Of a DNA stretch of 64,000 nt, positions 1 to 12,700 are shown piece by piece. The stretch spans positions 75,982,444-76,046,443 of the forward strand of contig CM056809.1 of assembly GCA_029852735.1 (NCBI GenBank). Direction: 5' to 3'. How positions within the stretch are numbered: position 1 is the stretch's first letter; each line of letters begins with the position of its first letter. A program made the translations under genes and the position numbers. The notes under the pieces are model-generated. The model searched no databases, was not told where the DNA came from, and saw only the letters and a program-made list of their open reading frames with translations. The stretch comes from Persea americana. Taxonomy: Eukaryota > Streptophyta > Magnoliopsida > Laurales > Lauraceae.

Positions 1-35
1 CTGATTTCATGTCCAATTTGAAAGATGATGAGAAG
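1..35 (+). CDS. MES-like exon, 3' end of the exon cut by the window edge
   Basis: Reading GAT at 3-5 gives DFMSNLKDDEK and then the donor GT at 36-37. This matches the acidic stretch that directly precedes VILVGHSLGG in the family, so the exon joins 822 in phase 0. Confidence 0.8.
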
Positions 36-933
36 GTATGTGTCATAGATATCACAGGCCCAGAAAAAAAAAAAAAATCATGTGGCAGGTAGTACCTTGG
101 AGAATTATTAATTATTTTCTTGAACAACACATGATCAATTACTCATGGGGGCAAGTACTGAAATCAGAAGTCAATTTTGAGGAGTTTTTTTTAGATATAT
201 ATATATATATATATATATATATGGAGACCAGGTAGTACCTTGTGTCTACTTAGGTAGGCCTAAAAGGAGAAATTTTCCAATTACATACCTTTGAATTTGT
301 TCATCAGTTGTTCGTCTTTGTGAAGACAATCAATCATTCAGGCTGGATCTACTTTGGCCCTAGTTTGGACCTCCAAAGGGCTGATGGGTTCAAGTCCAAG
401 TCCAGGTCCAGCATGGACCCTTTATTCCAAAGCTCAGCCAGCCTGACAAGAAATATAGGAGGCCCAGGCCTGTCAATTAAGGGCCCGAGTGTGATGAAGG
501 TTTGTGTTTTAAAAATGGCCTGAGACTGTTGAAAGCCCATTTCCTCTCTCAAAGAATTCTGTTGTTTTTTTAGCCATTAAGAAGACACTAAAAGAATATA
601 TCATGTGAATTTTCATAGACATATTGAAACACATACAATCAAATGGACTTCTAGCTCGAGGCCCAAGTTTGGCCCGATTAGAGATCCGGACCAAAATGGT
701 ATAACCCGGCCTGTTTGACAGTCCAGATCCTCAATTGTGTGCAGACCTGGGTCCACTTACTGGCCTAGACTGAGTCACGTATTAATTTAAACAATACAAC
801 CTTCATGTTTCTTCCTTGCAGGTGATTCTGGTTGGACACAGCTTGGGAGGACTGAGCTTGACTCATTCAATTCAGGAATTTGGAAACAAAATTCATGTTG
901 CAGTCTACATTTGCGCAGCAATGTTGCCACTGG

Positions 934-993
<60 letters not shown>

Positions 994-2725
994 ATCACAC
1001 TATGGTAAGCTTGAAACTTTTGATGGGTTTGACGGGTCCAAAGGAAAGAAGGCCTTGCCCATTGCTAAGCTGAGTTTGGGCCACACCTAATGGTCCTTGG
1101 TTGGATTTGCATTTAAGGAGAAATAAAATAATGCATATTACATAATTTGATAGTGTAAATATCAAATGTAAAGGATAAAATATAAGTTTCAGATTACATT
1201 CTAGTCATCATTTTTAAATTGGCGACTTCAAACCTCATGCATAGTTACATGTAAATAAACTTTAAAGGTTTAAAATTAGATTTACCTATTAAATGAATCA
1301 GAATGCCAACAGTTTATTAAAATGAGATTACTTTACTTGGCCGAGCCTCCCGTATTTCTGGCTCGGTCCTTCATCAAAAAGAGATGACGAGAGAGAGTCA
1401 AGAGCCAACTTGGAGAGTTTCTCAACTTTGATTAGACTATAAAATTAGAACTCTCCACATTCCAACTGTATCATTGTTGGTGTGGGACACCAGCATATTG
1501 TTCACATTCACAGAAGGCAAGATTATAGTAAGATTTTTAGATGTGGGAGTTGATAAAATCACATGTACATTTTTTTAAAAAAAAATCCAATATACTAGTC
1601 GTATAAAAAGAGTTGTGATTCGATCAGTTGTGAAAGCTTTCTTTAAATTAGCCTGTGCCAGTTGCTAACATTTTCTCTCATTGTCGAAAACAGGATATTC
1701 CAATGGACGTATGGGAAAAAGGATCTGCTCTTGGGGTTGATAAACCACCAACGAGTCTCATATTGAAGAAGGAACTTCAACTTGATTTGTTATATCACCT
1801 GTGCCCAGTTGAGGTAAATGACAAAGTTGAACAAATAATGAAAGTATTTTATGATGAAGAACCAAAAGACTTTTCCTTGAGGGGGCCACCATGTAAAAGG
1901 GAGGGAAAAACTTATCAGATTTATATGCCTGATAAGGATAATCCTTCCCACACCTTGGCTAGGCACCCAGTCATCCTTACAGAACAGCAACATCACAAAA
2001 ATAAAGTAGTTTCTACACCTAACTCAGAATTGTGAATTCTATCTACTCTTTACACACACCCAATTTAAAAGCCATGCTTTTTGCAACTTTCACAACTTTA
2101 TGTCTTGTTCATTCATAGCCTCTTTAACTCCTTTTTGCTTTAGTTGTAATTTATATTTTAAAACAACAATGAGAGGTAAAGCAGTAGAATGACTGTCCAG
2201 TCCAAATTGATTCGCCTGTGGCTTCATTCTGCTAGTTGAGAGCCTTTAGGATGGATAAGCACGGGTTCTAATTTATCCAGGACCAACTGACCAGGTCAAC
2301 CTGGTTTTTGAAACACTGGTTCCTAAGCTGGAAAATCTTTAGATTTCTGATTTACAGTTGACAGTCCAAACCAATTAAGTTTTTCACACCAAATATAAAC
2401 TATAAAACGAGTTTGAAGTTCTCAAATGATAGGCCTGGGTTCCTTTTTTATTTAGGACTTGACTCTAGCTTCGATGCTGTTACGCCCATTCCCAGCCACA
2501 ACGCTGAAGGGTGTGAGGTTCTATGGTGGAGGCGACATGGACAAGGTGAAACGAGTTTTCATCAAGACAATGCATGACCGGATGTTTCGGCCTGAGGTGC
2601 AAGATCAGGTGATCCAGATATGGCCGCCAAGTAAGGTTCTGGACATTGAGAGCAATCATAGCCCATTTTTCTCTGCTCCAACCCAGCTCATAAACTTACT
2701 CTTAGAAGCCATGGCCCACGAATAA
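1..2725 (+). CDS. Methylesterase (MES11-15-like alpha/beta hydrolase), 5'-truncated gene of four visible exons
   Basis: The exons 1-35, 822-932, 1652-1813 and 2456-2725 join in phase 0 with GT-AG introns. Seen: the nucleophile elbow VGHSLGG (catalytic Ser) at the start of the second visible exon, a KPPTS...LKKE segment, the aspartate region FIKTMHDRM and the catalytic histidine in ESNHSPFF, so the Ser-Asp-His triad is intact. Family knowledge: plant MES proteins hydrolyse methyl esters of hormones such as methyl salicylate, jasmonate and IAA. The PPTS...KKE and IKTMHD signatures resemble the Arabidopsis MES11-15 subgroup, members of which often carry a plastid transit peptide. The N-terminal half, including any transit peptide and the oxyanion-side HG motif, lies left of the window. 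Substrate cannot be inferred. SABP2-type genes lack the intron at 933-1651 as far as I recall. No stops or frameshifts were found in the assembled exons, so it looks functional. Confidence 0.85.
36..821. other. Methylesterase intron
   Basis: The intron runs from GT at 36 to AG at 821. From about 340 to 780 it holds a CCTGG/GGCCC-rich stretch. Similar wording recurs near 5000-5080 and 27180-27480, suggesting remnants of one dispersed repeat. No coding signal was seen. Confidence 0.5.
195..222. repeat. (TA)n microsatellite
   Basis: A run of alternating TA of about 13 units in the intron of the methylesterase gene. Confidence 0.85.
822..932 (+). CDS. MES-like exon with nucleophile elbow
   Basis: Acceptor CTTGCAG at 815-821, donor GT at 933. 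The 37 codons start VILVGHSLGG and end near AAMLPL. The catalytic serine sits in GHSLG. A long TC microsatellite starts four bases after the donor. Confidence 0.85.
937..990. repeat. (TC)n microsatellite next to a splice donor
   Basis: About 27 TC units begin four bases after the donor at 933. The rest of this intron (991-1651) is AT-rich, without recognised features. Confidence 0.95.
1652..1813 (+). CDS. MES-like exon (cap/lid region)
   Basis: Donor GT at 1814. Two acceptors are possible: TTAG ending at 1651 (54 codons) or CAG ending at 1693 (40 codons). Both keep the frame. I prefer 1652 because the spacing from AAMLP to the KPPTS motif then equals that remembered for MES11-15 proteins. 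The exon ends in CPVE and continues as DLTLA in the next exon. Confidence 0.75.
1814..2455. other. Last methylesterase intron
   Basis: AT-rich sequence between donor 1814 and acceptor 2455. Nothing else recognised. Confidence 0.5.
2456..2725 (+). CDS. MES-like terminal exon with catalytic Asp and His
   Basis: Acceptor TTTAG ending at 2455, stop TAA at 2723-2725, 89 residues. Contains DLTLASMLLRP, the IKTMHDR aspartate loop and SNHSPFFS with the catalytic histidine. Confidence 0.88.
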   Translation, partial: DLTLASMLLRPFPATTLKGVRFYGGGDMDKVKRVFIKTMHDRMFRPEVQDQVIQIWPPSKVLDIESNHSPFFSAPTQLINLLLEAMAHE

Positions 2726-3535
2726 ATCCCATCTTTCATCTCTCTATTGTTGTATATTGGTTGTCTGAGAACCTATTCATGGATGTGGAAATACTTTCTT
2801 TCCTTTTGTCTATTTTGTGTACATTTGTGGGACTGATTCTTGATTCAACTCAGGTCCAGTAGCATTAGAATTTAAGACTTACCCTGTGATTGATCAAGTC
2901 TCTCATATAACATGCATGGCATATATAGGGCACAAAGGCTGTGTGTGTAGAGAGAGAGAATTTACATGTTTGATTAGACGTATCTTTTTCTATAGTATAA
3001 TAGCAAAACTGTTAAAGCAGATCCCAGATTGATGATATAATTATGATGACTATGATGGGCACCACAATGACTTCAATTCCTGGATGGCTATTGCAGCAAA
3101 GACAGGCAGCGTGATGATATGCAATACTACCACGAGGTCAACATCAAATGAACTGTATCCACGGCAAGATATTCAAAACTCAACATCATAAGGATCCTAC
3201 TAGATTTTCACAGAGAACTCACAAAAAAAAAAAAAAACAGAGATCAATCCCTGGCTGTGGCACGGATGGTGAGGAACTGGTGTGGTGGTGTGTGAGTATT
3301 TATGTTTAAAAAAAAAATAAGAATTTTTTATTGTATAAAACCTACAACAAGCTGGGCGCAGGGTAACCCGACCCATTGGCAAAATCATATCATCAGGTAG
3401 ATTATTGTAAGAATGCTACTGATGCAACATAAGCTTCTAATCTCTTAACGTGAACAACTATGAAACAATCAATCAGTGCCCAAAAACTTTCATTTCAAGC
3501 AAATATTTCTTACAACATATACAATGTTTCATACA
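2726..3535. other. Convergent spacer between methylesterase and PRC-barrel genes
   Basis: Holds the 3' UTRs of both tail-to-tail genes. Short A-runs are present at about 3222-3237 and 3308-3318. No reading frame or repeat can be supported. Confidence 0.5.
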
Positions 3536-3718
3536 TCAATAGTCCATGGGCAGCTCCCAATCAACATCTGTATCCCTCATTCTTCTTGAACTTTTTTTGC
3601 CAACAGAATTATTACAGCTCCTTTGATGACGAACAGATCGAAATGACCGATTACCGAGATTGGAGTATCTTCTAAGCTCATCTCCACATGATTCCACATT
3701 TCTAGTATCCCAGAAACC
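3536..3718 (-). CDS. PRC-barrel gene exon 7 and stop
   Basis: 60 codons plus TGA. Acceptor GCTTAG precedes GFWDTRN, which fits LSK-GFWD of the previous exon. The tail is basic and serine-rich. Its reverse-strand reading is easily missed because the ORF has no internal ATG near its start. Confidence 0.82.
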   Translation of the reverse strand, partial: GFWDTRNVESCGDELRRYSNLGNRSFRSVRHQRSCNNSVGKKSSRRMRDTDVDWELPMDY

Positions 3719-6700
3719 CTAAGCAAAATAAAAAAGGAACAGTTCTCATTTTCTTATTTGGAGAGATGTAGTAAAAGAGTCATGTTTCTCCCCAAGCAGC
3801 TGGTAAGGGAGTGCGAGTGCACGAACTCGAGTCTCCAGTGTAGCAAAAAAAAATGGAAAGAGTCCCAGGTTTTTCATTTCTTACTCAGAAAACTGTAATG
3901 TATGAATTACCAAAAGATAACAAAAGTTTTCTTTCTTTTCAGGCAAGACACGCTAGGAAGGTTTTATATCCTTAGCAATCTTGTTAGATTTCAAATTCTA
4001 AGAAATATTAACATTTATCATTTTTTAATACCATTTAACTATTATCACTTACAAGGTGGTTCTATTCTCGTTCATCCATTCCGAATTGTTTATATCTTAA
4101 TCATTTGTTGAAAGGTGAAATCTTGCGAATTGATGCAAAAACAAACAAAAGCATATTTAAGCAGGCAAACTAGGGATCTTTTTTTTCAAAAAATTGATGA
4201 AGCATAGAGAACAGCTCAATATAATCATTCCAACCAAAACTCCCATTGTGTGGTTGTCAAAGTTGTAGATTAGTATCACCTGTCTAGTGGACCCTACAGT
4301 GGATGGTCTGCAGTTCCAACAACCACCCTGATCAGATTGTTCTTCCATCCAATAGGTAGCCTTCAAATGCAGGGTGGAAAAAAAGGGGGATTTTACCAAG
4401 GCAACATTCCACAATTGCAAAAATGGGGATTGTCTCAAAGTATGGTTTTTCAATTTGTAGGCCACCCGTGGCAGGGCCAACCTGAGTGACAGTCCCAAAC
4501 CACTGTTCTCCTGCCACATCTACAGCCGGGCTTTATGAAAGTTATAAAATCGCTTGCATCAAATCACTCCCGTGTTGTAACTGTTACTTCAATGTCATCA
4601 ACATGCATGCATAGTGCAACTCATGCCCAGAAATGCCAACAGAAATGATGAGCAAGCACATGCAATCATCAGACAATGCGTCTTCACTTGCATCAGATCC
4701 ACATGGTAAGCAATACTAGACAGTATACATACCTTTGAAAGCCTCTGCACATGAGATGCTGCCTCTTCATGCACTACGACTGTGTCAGAAGTTACTCCGA
4801 GCACATCATCAACAGACAACCCATATGTGCTAACCTGAAAGAGAAAAACATGAAGTACATTTAAAATTATATGATGGGTCTCTTTTCATCCACAGAGCTG
4901 TCCAATGGGCTATTTAAAGCAGGGCTTAAGGAAATTAAAAAGTAATAATAAGCCAGGCCACAATCCAGGGCTGTCCAATATGATCAAAACAGAAAAAGAA
5001 ACAAAGAAAAAAAAAAGGCCTGCCCAATCTACTCAAAGGCTGGGCCCAAAGCAACTCAGCCTAGCCCATTGACAGTCCTATACTTCAATTTGTAAGAGAA
5101 GAGAATTAACACACCAAACTAGCTGGAATAATCGAAATCCCGAAAGAGTCGAGCTCAAGCAACTCTACCGCGCCTGAGTTGATGTTAAACGTATAGCCTC
5201 GCACCTTAAAAAGGAGGAAGAAAATGCTTTAAAGATAATGCATCATGGAGTACATCCATACATATAGCAGTGTAATTGTGTGCATGTATGCAGGATGTAT
5301 GAGGCTTTGGACTCACCTTCCCAACATTTTGCCGGCCTGGTGTTACAACATTGTATCCTACCTAACAAACAAAACCTGTGAGCTAGATCAAATTTATTGG
5401 CACATAAAACAACTATTAATTGATATTTTTCAAATGAATAGTTAGATTCCAACCAGAAATCTTTGATACCATGCTAAATAACACAGCTGCAGAAAGAGGA
5501 CAAAGAATACTGAAATAATTTATGTTCATTTCTCAACTTGAGGAGTTCGGTGCTTTGGCATATCTATCAGCACATTAATGCGGTGCACCATACTTATATT
5601 AGTTTAGTGTTTACATATCCACGGAGAAATCCCAAACCATCTAGGATTCACAATATTCCAAGGTGGGAGAAGCACATTAGATATAACATTGTACAATCAA
5701 AAGTATGAAATATTTATAGTGTCCTGAGAAGAAATATTTGTAGTGTCCTGAGAAGAAGATTCATGCAACTATAAGGATGACAACAATATATGATATTTTT
5801 GCTTCTAAAATTTAAAAGGGAAAAAAGGTCACACAGACAAATTTTATGTAGCAAACCGAAACAACTTACCAAAGTGTCCAGACCAATCATTTTAAATTTA
5901 TTCTCTATAACGCTCTCATCTTGCACAAGCACGACATCTCCTACCTGTGAAGAACGCAAGATTGAATTGGATGAATGTATTGGGTAAAAATGTATGCCTA
6001 ACACAGAAGAAGAAACAACCGAGAAGACTAACACATTTATGCCAACTAATATATGATTAAAAAAAATTTATAACAGGGAAAAAATTACCAAGCGAAGTAG
6101 ATTGCCATCAGTAAATAAAAAAAGATGTTACAGTACAAAATAATTATTAAAAAACAAACAAACAAACAAGTGCATTATGGAAGTGGCCATTAAAATTGTG
6201 TTCCTTCGATTGAGCATGTGGATGGGGATGATCTTAAACATTCTAAAGGCAGGCATCAACATCACAGTCGGGTGTTCACCAAAAAAAAATATATCAGTCT
6301 ATAAAGATGTAGTTTGCTTGGGCCGTTAGTATAAACAAGTGAGGCCCAGAACGCCACAACCAAAACTAAGAGAGGCCCACTGTTCTGATGATCTATATTC
6401 TCTGTCTTGCACCCATAATCAATGCCCCACTAGAAAACCATAGCGACCCCATAATTTGCATGCTCATCCAGAGTGCTTATTCTGTTGGCAGAAAAAAAAT
6501 TAATTCTAACTGATGTGGTCATTCAATCAATGAGATTCAGCTCCATCACTCATTCAGAGTGGGTCCTGCGGATCGATTATTTGGATCACTAACAGGCCCA
6601 ACCAGTGCAAGATGCATGATGTGATAAGAACCAGCCAACATAGGATGTCTCTGATGCATCTTACTTCTGTGTTCAATAGACTACTTAATGAGGGTGGATA

Positions 6701-9700
6701 TATGTGGAGTCCTCTCCTCACACACGTCTTGAACCCACAACAATGCGTTGGAGTTGCCTAGGAGTCTTCACACAAAGCTAAGAGAGTTTTATTTCACCCA
6801 AAGTTGGAAGATAGGAAAATATTCATTGAATACTTGGAAAGAACCTTTACAACCTTTACATAGAGTAGTAGGCTAGTAGCTAACAATCTTGGCTCTCAAT
6901 AGAGATTCTTTTTAATACTCTCTCAATAGAGATTATACTACTTTCAAATTACAGTAGTCAATAATCTCTGACTCTTTATTAAGATTGTAATATCTAATCA
7001 AGGCTCCCAAAGATACTGACTTACACATCTTTCTAAATTTAAGCAAGTCAAAATAAAGTTGTTACTCTCATGATAGAACTTGCTAAAACACAAGATTTGG
7101 CTACAATGCCCTTAGTTAACATGTGACTTATTATTCACTTAAGTTATGGGCCCTGTTAGCAGACTGGGCCTATGTTGGTCTTCTTGGGCCTTCTTTTATG
7201 AGTCTTAAGGATGCATTTGGCTCATGGCCTGCACCACTACTTTAAAAAAGAGTGTACACTATAGGAGCACCCACTAGAATCACACTCCTACGTCCTACTA
7301 TTTAAAGTAGTCCCCAACATGAAGAGTCTACTGCGGACAACCCTAATCTTAGAGAAAAAAAATAAGAAAAAAGCGGACAATCATCATAATTCAAGTTCAG
7401 TGATCAAATAGGTACTGGGAGAGGACAGGGATGGTCTACATTGATGATACAATTTTTCTAATAATCTAATTTACCAACTTGGACCTCTATTTTTCTAGCC
7501 ACAATTTAGATTGTTAGGATCATCTGATTAGTGATTCTTGAGATGGAAGGGCAATAAAAAGAGACAGACACGCGGAATGGGCCATATTGGGATATCATCA
7601 TTGACCACCAATCAGTATTGAAGATTTTCAACCAATGTGACGATTACATCAAAGACATGGTCAAGGCCAACAGAGCAGACAGCATGGATCAATGATCTAC
7701 TCATTTATTTACTTGATTTGGACCATGTGATTTGCAAACATAACACTGATTTATAGGTTGTCCAAAATGATTATGAAGAAAAATGGGAGAAACCATGGGA
7801 CGGACAATGCAATTCAGTCATTGGCAATTACCATTTACCAGTTATTTTTGGTATAGGTCATCCATTTTGTTGACCATTTTTCAATTAGTTTGGATAGTCT
7901 ACCTGGTCCTTTTTATGTTAGGAAGTTCTAAGGACGGCATGACGAAATGAGGATTAGCTAGCTAATTGAACTCTAATATCTATACCTAATCTCTGTGGCT
8001 GATCCTAATCAATCTTGGAATGCTTTTTTAAAAGGGCATTTGCGTACAACTGTGGTGCATAGAGATGAATGGAAATGCCCTCCTCTTGGAACCTACAAGT
8101 TGAATTTTGACGGTAGTTTTTTAAGAAGAACGCATCAAGGAGGTATTGGAGGTGTGATCAGGAATTGGAGTGGAAATGTTGTTAGAAACTTCTCTCGGCC
8201 TGTGGTTTCTCTCGATGCTAATGAAGCCAAAGGGTATGCTCTTCTTATTGGGTGTCGTGAGTTGGAAAAGATAGATGGCTCATATCCTACTATAGAAGGA
8301 GGTTCCTTTTTGGCTATTCAATGAGATTCTAGGAAGGCTATTCATCCTTGGCGGATTGTGGATTGGGTGGAAGAGGTGCAAGATATTTCTAAAAGAATGG
8401 GTGCTTCCTTTCATCACATCTAACGGGACGCTAACTCAATGGCGGATGGCCTCGCAAGGGAAGGAGTTGCTTGATCTTCCATCATATTTGATGTATAGAA
8501 TGTTTTAGAGTTTTATCTTTGTCTTTCAGTAGCTGTAATTTTGTTCTTTTTTTCTGGTGGAATAAATTTTGACCGTCATAAAAAAAATATATCTATACCT
8601 AATCTGGACAATCTATTTTATGGGCTACTGATCAAGTATAATAAATATTATATAGAATGTCGAATCACTTGATACTAGCACATTACGAACTAGGCAAGCC
8701 TCTCAGAAAGAGAGATGTACTTTCTAAAGCATCCAGATTTGAATCCTGTGACTGAAAGTCATGAGGACACGTGTTCATAACTCATTCTCAACAATTTCAA
8801 AATGATGCATTCTAACAAATCCATGGTTTGATGTTATGGAAACTGGCTAGTATGAACTATCAAAAATATCTTTCTCTGCAATTTCTCATCACAGAAAATA
8901 ACAGGACATTTCAAATTTTGGGATTTCCTCAGATATAATCAAGAAAAGCTTACAAAAATACAACAGTTTAAAAATATTTACATAGGAAAATACAACATAT
9001 TTTTTGTATTCCCATCCCATGTGAGTTGTATCTAGTATGTACACTAATAATATATAAGAGATGGTTATCTTGAAACTAAAACTTGATTGACTATAATACT
9101 TATAAATATTGTCCCACAACATAAGAAATTTCAATGTGCAAAAGGGCGAAACACCCATAATAGTCTTATAATAATTGGAACAAATATGCAAACATTTAAT
9201 GGCCAATTAATATAACGTATTAATAATCACCTATAGTTAGTGATCTTATTCTTAAGACTTTCAATATGTAACAGGACATGAAAGTAATAGCGCAAAAAAT
9301 TAAATAAAAATAAAAACATAAAATAAAAAGGAGCACTAGAAAGAACGGATTTGACATTCCTAACAAATAATTCTTTACCTGGCATATATCCTCTAAAGGA
9401 AATCTTTCCATTTCCCCTGATAACAAGCTTGGCCTCACTTCTACCAAAACTACTACCCACTGAAAAGAAAAGCATACATATAAGAAACAAAACATCATAA
9501 GCAACATTAGTGGTTCTATCATTAGTGATATCAAATTATCAATCACATTAAAATTTATAAATAAACAAAGACTCTCAAACAAATTAATACTAACAAAAAA
9601 TAAGGAAAAAAGAAGATCCCTAAGATATTATTGGTTAGGTGAAAAGATGTTTAGTGGAAGTCAAATGGAAGATGAATATTGTTAACACCCCACTGAGCTG

Positions 9701-12700
9701 CCACTTATCCCAAAACCCGCAGGTGATAGGAAGGGTAGAATCAATGGTTTTAAGATCGTTTTTTAGGGGCGACAGGTCGAGCACATCTCGAGTTGGGGCT
9801 AACACTGTTTGGAGCCATCTCCCAGTGGAAGATTGCTGGTGCCCATACACCCAAACCCCCCCTCCCCAACCTACACTGGGAGCGCTCAAACACCCGACCT
9901 AGAGCTTTGATACCATGTTAAAACAGATAAAACTGAAAGGAGATTGAGTCCCCCTCAATCATTACAACTCTGCTTCTACTACTCCCCTTTTTTGTCAGGA
10001 AATTTGACAAAGATGTGACAATATAGTGCAAGGGGAAAGGAGAGGGAGCTCGGAGAAAGGATCAGACAGAAGTTCCAAGATAAGCTCAGCATGATCATTT
10101 TGAAAAGATACAACACTGAATTGACTATAAGAACAGGTTATCAATCACAAGCACAAGTGCTTATATATGACTATGAGCACAATCATGTAGACATGACAAT
10201 GGTGATAAACAATATAACTTAGGATCACTTCACCAAGAGTATCCAACATCACGTGGAGCATGTATGACTATAAGACATAGTGATGAACTAGGTAGATTGA
10301 ATCCCATTGATATTAGTGATGAACTAGGTAGATTGCATCCCATTGATATGACTTTGAGAGTTCATACAATCCTCAGCAAAACAACATAGACGATCCATCA
10401 ATATGAACGTTCATAACCAAATCAACATCAGTAAGAGGTACTAGTCTCCAAAAGCTAAATACCACCAGCTAGAACATAGTCAACAATAACCTAGACTGCA
10501 TCAAAATAAATCCAAAACCATCACCACAAAACACACCACCAAATATACCAATACAGACAAAAAAAAAAAAAAAAATGGTAGTTAGCTCCAGAAGATCTAA
10601 TCAGTGTCTGGTGGAGGAGAGGGAGACGGAGGAGCCTCAACATCAGCACGCCGACAATTCTTGGAGATACAGGAGAGATACCTATACATCATATTGAGCA
10701 CCTTATCGAATTTGGACTGCTTTCTCTTGATACCTGCAATTATCACGCACCATAGCAGTCAAGCGAGCTTCAATAGATGAAGTTTGAGTAGCTGGAGGAG
10801 GAGAAGGAGCTTGACGCGGCTGAGGAGCTCGAGGTACTTGCGGTGGAGCTTATGCTTGAACTTGTCTTTCACCCATGTTCGGTTGGAAATTTATTTGGAA
10901 GATGTTAGATTGGGCAAAGGGAGTAACCAAAAGATGCTTCTCATTGGGACGAGGGAACCCAAAAGATCGGGCTAACTGACTCATCAAGAATCCAAAGGGT
11001 GTAGCCGTCTTTTTGGAATTTGACAATGAAAAACGAATTATGGAACGGCAAATAAGAGAGGGAAGACAGATCCGGATACCAGAAGTTACTTTGTGTAGGA
11101 CATTTACCATGTAAGTGGTTAATTCTGCCCGGTTTCCCTTTCGTGGAAAGACATTGAAAGTGAAAATGTTGTGTAGAACTTGATATTTTGGAATCAAGGC
11201 TGAGGAAGGAAGAAAAAACTTTTGGGAATCCCATTGAGCAGGGTAGCCACAGAAAGCTAGAGTGGCTTCTTCTTTTTCTTCCTCAAAAAGACTGTCAGAG
11301 ATCAGTTTTAGGCCTTTAGGAAATGTAGGAATGTTTAGGATGAAGGCAAGTCTATCTGGGGTAATGGAGACTTCCTGATCTCTAAATGCAAGAGTGAATG
11401 AACATGAGTCAACAGAGGCTTCGGCACGAGTGATGGAGGCATAAACATTATAGACCAGAGATGTTGACCATGCAAGTGGTTAATTCTGTCCGGTTTCCCT
11501 TTCGTGGATAGACATTATTGTTGGGTGTATGGGCGCTAGCAATCTACCACTGGGAGATGGCTTCAACCAGTGTCAGCCCCAGCTCGAGATGTGCTTGACC
11601 TGCCGCCCCTTAAAAACGATTTTAAAACCATTGATTCTACCCTTCCTATCACCTATGGATTTTGGGATAAGAGGTAGCTCAGTGGGGTGTTAAACACCTT
11701 TGAGTGACTCTTAGAGGCAAGGTGTCACGACCCGGGACCGAGATTAGGGTTACCACGGCCAAACCCCGAGTCGCGATGCCATACTTACTACAGTAAACCT
11801 CGCATCACCGAAGTCAATACAAGGTTCACAAGGGATCTTACATACACCTGTCAAATGTACATTATTTTGCGGAATATATACATACATTGACATTCAACTT
11901 TAATATGTACAAATTCTTTACAGAAAGTAAAGTTTGCTTATACATCTCATTTCCTATTTAAATCACCCATGCATATTCAAATTCAATGCATGTGATCACT
12001 ATTTACAACAAAATGAATCTATTCAAAATGTTCACAAAATTTTCTAAACCGGTCGCCTCCGATTTATAGCCATTCGTTCAATCCTCCTGGGGGAACCGGA
12101 TTGGTCTCCTCCGCTGGCAGCGTGGTCTCGGAACCACTGGAACGGCCAACTGGGCCTGTAATGTCATCAATAACACTATGAACACGACGGTTCAACAATG
12201 TATACACAATTCTATGATAATTACATGTTAGCAAATTGGTTCCAATGTATAACAATTATATTCAAATCAATTCAATTCAATTCATATAGTTCTTCCCTGA
12301 AGGAAGCATTCAATTCATGTAGTTCTCCCCTGAAAGAGCCTTCACTTCATGTATACACTTTATCAAGTGTCTTTTCATTGTCCTATAGCATAGGCGGAAG
12401 GCGGCACAACCCAGCCTTTCAAGGACTCATTTCATTTCATTAGTACTCACTTTATTAAGTGGCTTATCAAATGTGTGGGATTTACCAGTGTCTTGATCAG
12501 AGATCACCGGCATCACCACGGAGCTCCGGAACGCTCCATCTACTGCAGCAGACTTAATCTTTCATGCATTACAATGTTTGTTCATTTCAGTTCTCTTCAT
12601 TTCATTTCATTGCATTTCATTGTATTAATTCAATACATTATTCAATTATAGCTCAGCAAGGAGCATAACAGTAGTAGACGAGAGAGGACAAGCCAACTCA

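Larger units (their letters stand above)
5945..9378. other. PRC-barrel gene intron 2
   Basis: 3.4 kb intron between exon 2 and exon 3. The only element resolved with borders is the L1 fragment at 7993-8588. Around 6540-7320 the sequence has a repeat-like character but no diagnostic motif. Confidence 0.5.

Noticed and set aside
4157..4519. Minus-strand frame of 120 codons in a PRC-barrel intron
   Set aside because: Lies between well-defined exons 6 and 7, is not in a usable phase, and has no recognised motif.
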